Below are positions 60,328 to 64,000 of a stretch of 64,000 bases of DNA, piece after piece. The number at the start of each line of letters is the position of its first letter. Within the stretch, counting starts at the first letter, position 1. The DNA comes from Bacteroidales bacterium. Its GTDB lineage: Bacteria > Bacteroidota > Bacteroidia > Bacteroidales > Muribaculaceae. Made by a program: the position numbers and the translations under genes. The DNA is taken from contig CAAFXO010000038.1 of assembly GCA_900766975.1 (NCBI GenBank), positions 19,321-83,320 on the forward strand, written 5' to 3'. Below the pieces are notes generated by a model. The model made no database searches and had not been told where the DNA came from. It saw only the letters and a list, made by a program, of their open reading frames with translations.

Positions 60328-61152
60328 TTACTTTATTATCAAGACTGCCATGGTGGCGATAAATGATGCAATCGAAATCCAGAATCCCGGGGTCATCACC
60401 GAGTTGCCGTTGGGCGTCGATTGTCTCGCTTTAGTGGCGTTGGGCTCTACATACACCACGTCGTTCTGACGAAGGTAATACACCGGCGAGTTGGTAAGCG
60501 CCGTACCGGAGTTCAAGTTCACCATATAGGTCTTCTGCACGCCGTTCTCTTCACGAAGCACGCGGATGTTGTCGCGCTTGCCATAGACGGTCAAGTCGCC
60601 TGCCGAGCTCAACGCATCGAGCAGCGTGTAGTTGTCGCGGGTTATCGCATAGCGCCCCGGTGAACTTACTTCGCCAATCACCGCCACTGACATGTTCATA
60701 TATTCCACTGTCACTATCGGATTCTTTGCCAAGTCCCGGCTGATCAGCTCGCGTCTGATATACTCCGACATCTCTTCGCGTGTCATCCCCGCTACATAGA
60801 GCTTGCCAAGAACCGGGAAGTTGATATTTCCTTTACTGTCGATGGTGTAGGGCATCACGTTGCCATCTCCACTTGATGAGGCCCCTTGTAAACTGCCGTC
60901 GGCCGATGATGACCCTAATCTGTTGGTCGCTACCGGAAGATTGAACAAGGCATTGAGGCGCGAGTCTGTCGTACTTACTACGATCGATAGCTTGTCGTAG
61001 GGTTGCATCTTGATGGCGTTCAATGCCGGAATGATATTCTCTTGCCCATCTTGCAAATCTTGAAAGTAGGAGATTTTCTTGGTAGATGTGCACGATCCCA
61101 TCGAAATTATCAGTCCGATGAGCGCTGTCAGGTATATACTTTTTATTCGCAT
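60328..61152 (-). CDS. wza: Polysaccharide export outer-membrane lipoprotein (Wza-like)
   Basis: A 274-residue polysaccharide export protein. Lipobox SMGSC marks Cys21. The Poly_export domain is at about 45-150 (MQPYDKLSIVVSTTDSRLNALF; GKLYVAGMTREEMSEYIRREL), followed by an SLBB domain (VAVIGEVSSPGRYAI, about 160-215). The C-terminus has a hydrophobic helix (FWISIASFIATMAVLIIK), present in Bacteroidetes homologues. It is upstream of and nearly contiguous with wzc, its functional partner. Confidence 0.94.
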   Translation of the reverse strand: MRIKSIYLTALIGLIISMGSCTSTKKISYFQDLQDGQENIIPALNAIKMQPYDKLSIVVSTTDSRLNALFNLPVATNRLGSSSADGSLQGASSSGDGNVMPYTIDSKGNINFPVLGKLYVAGMTREEMSEYIRRELISRDLAKNPIVTVEYMNMSVAVIGEVSSPGRYAITRDNYTLLDALSSAGDLTVYGKRDNIRVLREENGVQKTYMVNLNSGTALTNSPVYYLRQNDVVYVEPNATKARQSTPNGNSVMTPGFWISIASFIATMAVLIIK

Positions 61153-61222
61153 TTTTTTATGCTCTTTAGGTTTCTTTGGTTTTGTTTTCCTTTTCTTTTT
61201 ATATCGTTTATTGCGTTGCTTG

Positions 61223-61744
61223 CTATTCTATTATCTTGATATATTGCGGCGATACATCCACCGCTGATATCAAGGTGTCGGGCAGTTCGACCAGCAGTCG
61301 GCGTTTGCGCATACCCTTGATAGAGAGTAGATTGCCGGTCATCCCATCCAACGGGCCTCCGAATATCATCACCCGCTTGCCCACCATCGCCGGGGTCAGC
61401 TCCGAGGGCTTGTAGTAGATCACATCGTCGGTCGATCTCGTGGCGCGGATGAATCTCTCCATGTCTTCTTCCGACACCTCCATCGCTTTGCCCCAGGCAC
61501 CGCGCACGAACCGATATTGCAGGGTCGGTATACGCATCACCTCCGGATCCAATAGCTCTCTGCTCGACTTGACAAATAACAAGTCGTGGATCACAGGAAC
61601 TCGCTCGCGTGTGCGACTTACTCCGCGCTTCACTACCTTCCATACCATCGGTGTATATACCTCATACCCCTCCGATTCCAGTAGCTTCCACGCCGGCATC
61701 AACGCATTCGAGCGCGTTAAGTCGCGCATCACATACCATGCCAT
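61223..61744 (-). CDS. UpxY-type NusG paralogue (polysaccharide-locus antiterminator)
   Basis: A 173-residue NusG-like factor heading a polysaccharide locus. UpxY proteins let RNA polymerase read through the leader of their own capsule operon. The NGN domain is seen in MAWYVMRDLTRSNALMPAW and the KOW domain in MVGKRVMIFGGPLDGMTG. The ATG at 61744 is chosen because a start at 61807 (TTG) would overlap the -7 element of the promoter at 61805-61836 and lie upstream of the expected transcript start. No UpxZ-type inhibitor gene follows; wza starts 70 nt downstream. Confidence 0.88.
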   Translation of the reverse strand: MAWYVMRDLTRSNALMPAWKLLESEGYEVYTPMVWKVVKRGVSRTRERVPVIHDLLFVKSSRELLDPEVMRIPTLQYRFVRGAWGKAMEVSEEDMERFIRATRSTDDVIYYKPSELTPAMVGKRVMIFGGPLDGMTGNLLSIKGMRKRRLLVELPDTLISAVDVSPQYIKIIE

Positions 61745-61776
61745 ATCCTTGATGTCTTCCTTGTTTTCAACTCCTC

Positions 61777-61792
61777 TGTGGGAGCATCCACA
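61777..61792 (-). promoter_or_regulatory. Leader hairpin of the polysaccharide operon
   Basis: TGTGG/CCACA stem (plus a G-T pair) with a 4-6 nt loop, in the roughly 50-nt leader between the promoter and the UpxY-type gene. It is a candidate site for leader-RNA control, by analogy with UpxY loci. Confidence 0.35.
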
Positions 61793-61804
61793 TAGTTTAT
61801 CTCG

Positions 61805-61836
61805 CAAAATTACACATTATTCCACAATTTTGCAAA
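61805..61836 (-). promoter_or_regulatory. Promoter of the polysaccharide operon
   Basis: On the minus strand TTTG (61836-61833), 20-nt spacer, TAATTTTG (61812-61805), an exact consensus match. No flanking inverted repeats of the kind that bound invertible capsule promoters were found. Confidence 0.8.
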
Positions 61837-61882
61837 CTTTAGTCTCCTTAATTACCCTTATTAATATATTCTTAATCTTTTA

Positions 61883-61977
61883 CCGTTTTTTTGCTACTTT
61901 TTCTACCCGTTTTTTTGCTACTTTTTCTACCCATTTTTTTGCTATTTTTTCTACCCGTTTTTTGCTATTTTTATAAC
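61883..61977. repeat. T-rich tandem repeat, four units of about 24 bp
   Basis: Units at 61883, 61907, 61931 and 61955, each CCG or CCA, a T7 run (T6 in the last), GCTA, then a T-rich stretch ending CTAC. The last unit is diverged. It lies in the 412-nt gap between the UpxY-type gene and the fumarase gene, which otherwise holds two divergent promoters and AT-rich DNA. Confidence 0.8.
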
Positions 61978-62067
61978 AATATTTCCCGCTCTTGTCTTTT
62001 ACTCCTATTTTTAATCTCTCCTTGTTAATTCCTCTTTTCTTCAATCTCTCTTTATCTTACTTTTTTG

Positions 62068-62098
62068 TTTGTTTTCATAATTTTTTTCGCTAATTTTG
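62068..62098 (+). promoter_or_regulatory. Promoter of the fumarase gene
   Basis: TTTG (62068-62071), 19-nt spacer, TAATTTTG (62091-62098), about 58 nt before the ATG. Confidence 0.8.
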
Positions 62099-62156
62099 CA
62101 TCAGTAGTTTCTAATCAGATCGTTTTCCGATCTTTTTTAACCTTTTTTTACTTATT

Positions 62157-63800
62157 ATGGCTAATAAACCCTTTCATTATCAGGAAATGTTCCCTCTCGG
62201 ACCTGATACCACCGAGTATCAACTCGTCTCCAAAGATTTCGTTAAAGTCGAAAATTGGAACGGCCATGAAATGCTCGTCGTAGACCCGCAGGCTCTCACC
62301 CTGCTGGCTAATGTCGCCTCTCACAATTGCTCGTTTATGCTCCGCCGCGAACATAACGAGATGGTGGCTAAGATCCTTCACGATCCCGAAGCCTCCGAAA
62401 ATGATAAGTATGTGGCTCTCACCATGCTCCGTAATGCCGAAGTCGCCGCTAAGGGTGTCCTCCCTTTCTGCCAGGATACCGGCACTTCGATCTGCGCCGC
62501 CTATAAGGGCCAGCAAGTCTGGACAGGCTGCGACGATGAGGAGATGATCTCTATGGGTGTTTATAAGACTTATACCGAGAACAATCTCCGCTATTCTCAG
62601 AATGCTCCCCTCAATATGTATGATGAGGTTAACACCGGTTGCAACCTCCCGGCGCAAATCGAGATCCATGCCACCGAAGGCGATGAGTATAAGTTCCTCT
62701 TCGTGGCTAAGGGTGGCGGATCTGCAAATAAGACGTATCTCTATCAGGAGACTAAGGCTATCCTTAATAAGAAAACTCTCGTGCCTTTCCTGATCGAGAA
62801 GATGAAGACTCTCGGCACTGCCGCTTGTCCTCCATATCATATCGCTTTCGTCATCGGTGGCACTTCGGCTGAAGCCAACCTCGCCGCTGTCAAGAAGGCT
62901 TCTGTCAAGTATTATGACAATCTCCCCACTCAGGGCAATGAGTATGGTCATGCTTTCCGCGATGTCGAACTCGAGAAGGAGCTCCTCGAAGCTGCCCACA
63001 ATATCGGCCTCGGCGCTCAGTTCGGCGGTAAGTATTTCGCTCACGATATCCGCGTGATCCGTATGCCGCGTCATGGCGCTTCTTGCCCCGTAGGTATGGG
63101 TGTCAGCTGCTCTGCCGACCGCAATATCAAGGCAAAAATCAATCGCGATGGTATTTGGGTCGAGAAACTCGACGAGTTCCCCGGTGAACTTATCCCCGAG
63201 GAGTTCCGCAATGCCGGCGAGGGTGAAGTCGTGAAGGTCGACCTCAATCGCCCCATGCCCGAGATCCTCGCTCTGCTCGATAAGTATCCCGTATCGACTC
63301 GCCTCTCGCTCAATGGCACCATCATCGTAGGACGCGATATCGCTCACGCCAAGATCAAGGAACGCCTCGACGCCGGAGAGCCTATGCCTCAGTATCTCAA
63401 AGATCACCCTATCTATTACGCCGGCCCTGCCAAGAAACCGGAAGGGCTCCCCTCCGGATCATTCGGCCCCACCACTGCCGGTCGTATGGACCCTTACGTC
63501 GATCAGTTCCAAGCTGCCGGCGGCGCTATGGTCATGATCGCCAAGGGCAACCGCTCGCAGCAAGTCACCGACGCTTGCCATAAACATGGCGGCTTCTACC
63601 TCGGTTCTATCGGTGGCCCCGCAGCCATCCTCGCTCAAAATTCTATCAAGAATGTAGAGCTCCTCGAGTATCCCGAACTCGGCATGGAGGCCATCTGGAA
63701 GATCGAAGTCGAGAACTTCCCCGCCTTCATCCTCGTCGACAACAAGGGCAATGATTTCTTCAAGCAAATCAAACCCCGCTGCCACGGCTGCACCAAGTAA
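62157..63800 (+). CDS. Class I fumarate hydratase (4Fe-4S)
   Basis: Interconverts fumarate and malate; in Bacteroidales it works in the reductive branch toward succinate. The 547 residues match the oxygen-sensitive FumA/FumB type. Cluster cysteines are C105 (FCQDTGT), C223 (AACPPYH) and C317 (GVSCSADRN), each within one residue of the E. coli positions. [19 protein letters not shown] is the C-terminal active-site segment. It is monocistronic with its own promoter and terminator, divergent from the polysaccharide operon. Confidence 0.96.
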   Translation: MANKPFHYQEMFPLGPDTTEYQLVSKDFVKVENWNGHEMLVVDPQALTLLANVASHNCSFMLRREHNEMVAKILHDPEASENDKYVALTMLRNAEVAAKGVLPFCQDTGTSICAAYKGQQVWTGCDDEEMISMGVYKTYTENNLRYSQNAPLNMYDEVNTGCNLPAQIEIHATEGDEYKFLFVAKGGGSANKTYLYQETKAILNKKTLVPFLIEKMKTLGTAACPPYHIAFVIGGTSAEANLAAVKKASVKYYDNLPTQGNEYGHAFRDVELEKELLEAAHNIGLGAQFGGKYFAHDIRVIRMPRHGASCPVGMGVSCSADRNIKAKINRDGIWVEKLDEFPGELIPEEFRNAGEGEVVKVDLNRPMPEILALLDKYPVSTRLSLNGTIIVGRDIAHAKIKERLDAGEPMPQYLKDHPIYYAGPAKKPEGLPSGSFGPTTAGRMDPYVDQFQAAGGAMVMIAKGNRSQQVTDACHKHGGFYLGSIGGPAAILAQNSIKNVELLEYPELGMEAIWKIEVENFPAFILVDNKGNDFFKQIKPRCHGCTK

Positions 63801-63825
63801 AACTTTTTTCTAATTTTTCATATTT

Positions 63826-63865
63826 TTAGGGGTTGTGTCAAGTCCATCTCGACACAACCCCCTAA
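63826..63865 (+). terminator. Terminator after the fumarase gene
   Basis: TTAGGGGTTGTGTC (63826-63839) pairs with GACACAACCCCCTAA (63851-63865), one bulged C, 11-nt loop. It has a T-rich upstream side and a weak downstream tail. Confidence 0.75.
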
Positions 63866-63870
63866 TATTA

Positions 63871-64000
63871 TAGAATACGCTCTAAGAGCGCGTTCCTTAA
63901 AATTTTTGGGGTCGTAGGGGCGGATATTTTTGAGCAGATTTTGAAAGTCAAAGAGGGCGCAATGCGGGCATTGCAACCGATGCGACTTTCGAAATATGCC
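63871..64000 (+). repeat. Dispersed palindromic element, copy 7, with an extension running off the window
   Basis: CGCTCTAAGAGCG (63878-63890) then CGTTCCTTAAAA, the reverse complement of the core at 30983. Beyond it, to the right edge, the plus-strand frame starting at 63902 stays open (including IFEQILKVKEGAMRALQ), and two minus-strand frames are open as well. This could be the 5' part of a gene, or the body of a larger dispersed element of which the other copies keep only the tip. It cannot be decided from 130 nt. Confidence 0.5.

Noticed and set aside
61745..61807. Longer N-terminus for the UpxY-type protein from a TTG at 61807
   Set aside because: The start codon falls inside the -7 promoter element, so it would not be on the transcript.
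61745..62156. Invertible promoter upstream of the polysaccharide locus
   Set aside because: No inverted repeats flank the promoter and no invertase gene is nearby.

Overview
The window looks like a chromosomal segment from a member of the Bacteroidales, perhaps a gut Muribaculaceae-like species (family placement is inference). Supporting signs are start sites without Shine-Dalgarno motifs, promoters of the Bacteroidetes type (TTTG, then 18-21 nt, then TAnnTTTG) upstream of several genes, and Bacteroidetes-typical proteins: TamL, UpxY-type NusG, DUF4954, DUF4922, M49 dipeptidase and a Golvesin-domain amidase. The order tRNA-Thr/Tyr/Gly/Thr, tuf, tRNA-Trp, secE, nusG, rplKAJL, rpoBC also fits.

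Layout. 1-931: end of an AAA+ ATPase with a DUF4143-type C-terminus. 1086-7814: valS (+), then DUF4954, hflX, a Skp/OmpH-like lipoprotein and a previously unlisted 42-residue membrane protein (all -). 8047-13860 (+): two tandem PepD dipeptidases with a secreted muramidase between them, then glmS behind a promoter buried in the preceding terminator. 13991-27385 (+): the tRNA/translation/transcription supercluster, with a structured leader in front of rpoB. 27412-28653: LolC/E-type ABC permease. 28739-38487 (-): htpG, and a likely operon of degenerate M23 protein, dxr, rseP, rlmI, M49 dipeptidase and AlkD-like protein. 38856-43331 (+): OmpA-family porin, a 14-bp minisatellite, gdhA and a second AAA ATPase bracketed by a dispersed palindromic repeat. 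43357-54867 (-): seven closely packed genes (amidase, GT2, DUF4922, SpoIID, AmpG, TamL, HAD phosphatase) that read as an envelope and peptidoglycan-turnover operon. 55007-61744 (-): a compact polysaccharide locus (upxY, wza, wzc, rfbA, rfbC, Wzy-like). 62157-63800 (+): class I fumarase, followed by a terminator and a dispersed repeat that runs off the right edge.

How they work together. Much of the window concerns the cell envelope: amino-sugar supply (glmS), isoprenoid precursor (dxr), peptidoglycan cleavage and muropeptide import (amidase, SpoIID, AmpG, muramidase), outer-membrane biogenesis (TamL, Skp-like, LolC/E-like, RseP) and exopolysaccharide export (Wza/Wzc). The least conventional features are a dispersed element with core AAGGAACGCGCTCTTAGAGCG, seen at seven places mostly at gene 3' ends, the envelope operon with an apparently cytosolic SpoIID protein, and the rpoB leader. 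No CRISPR array, rRNA, insertion sequence or prophage was seen.
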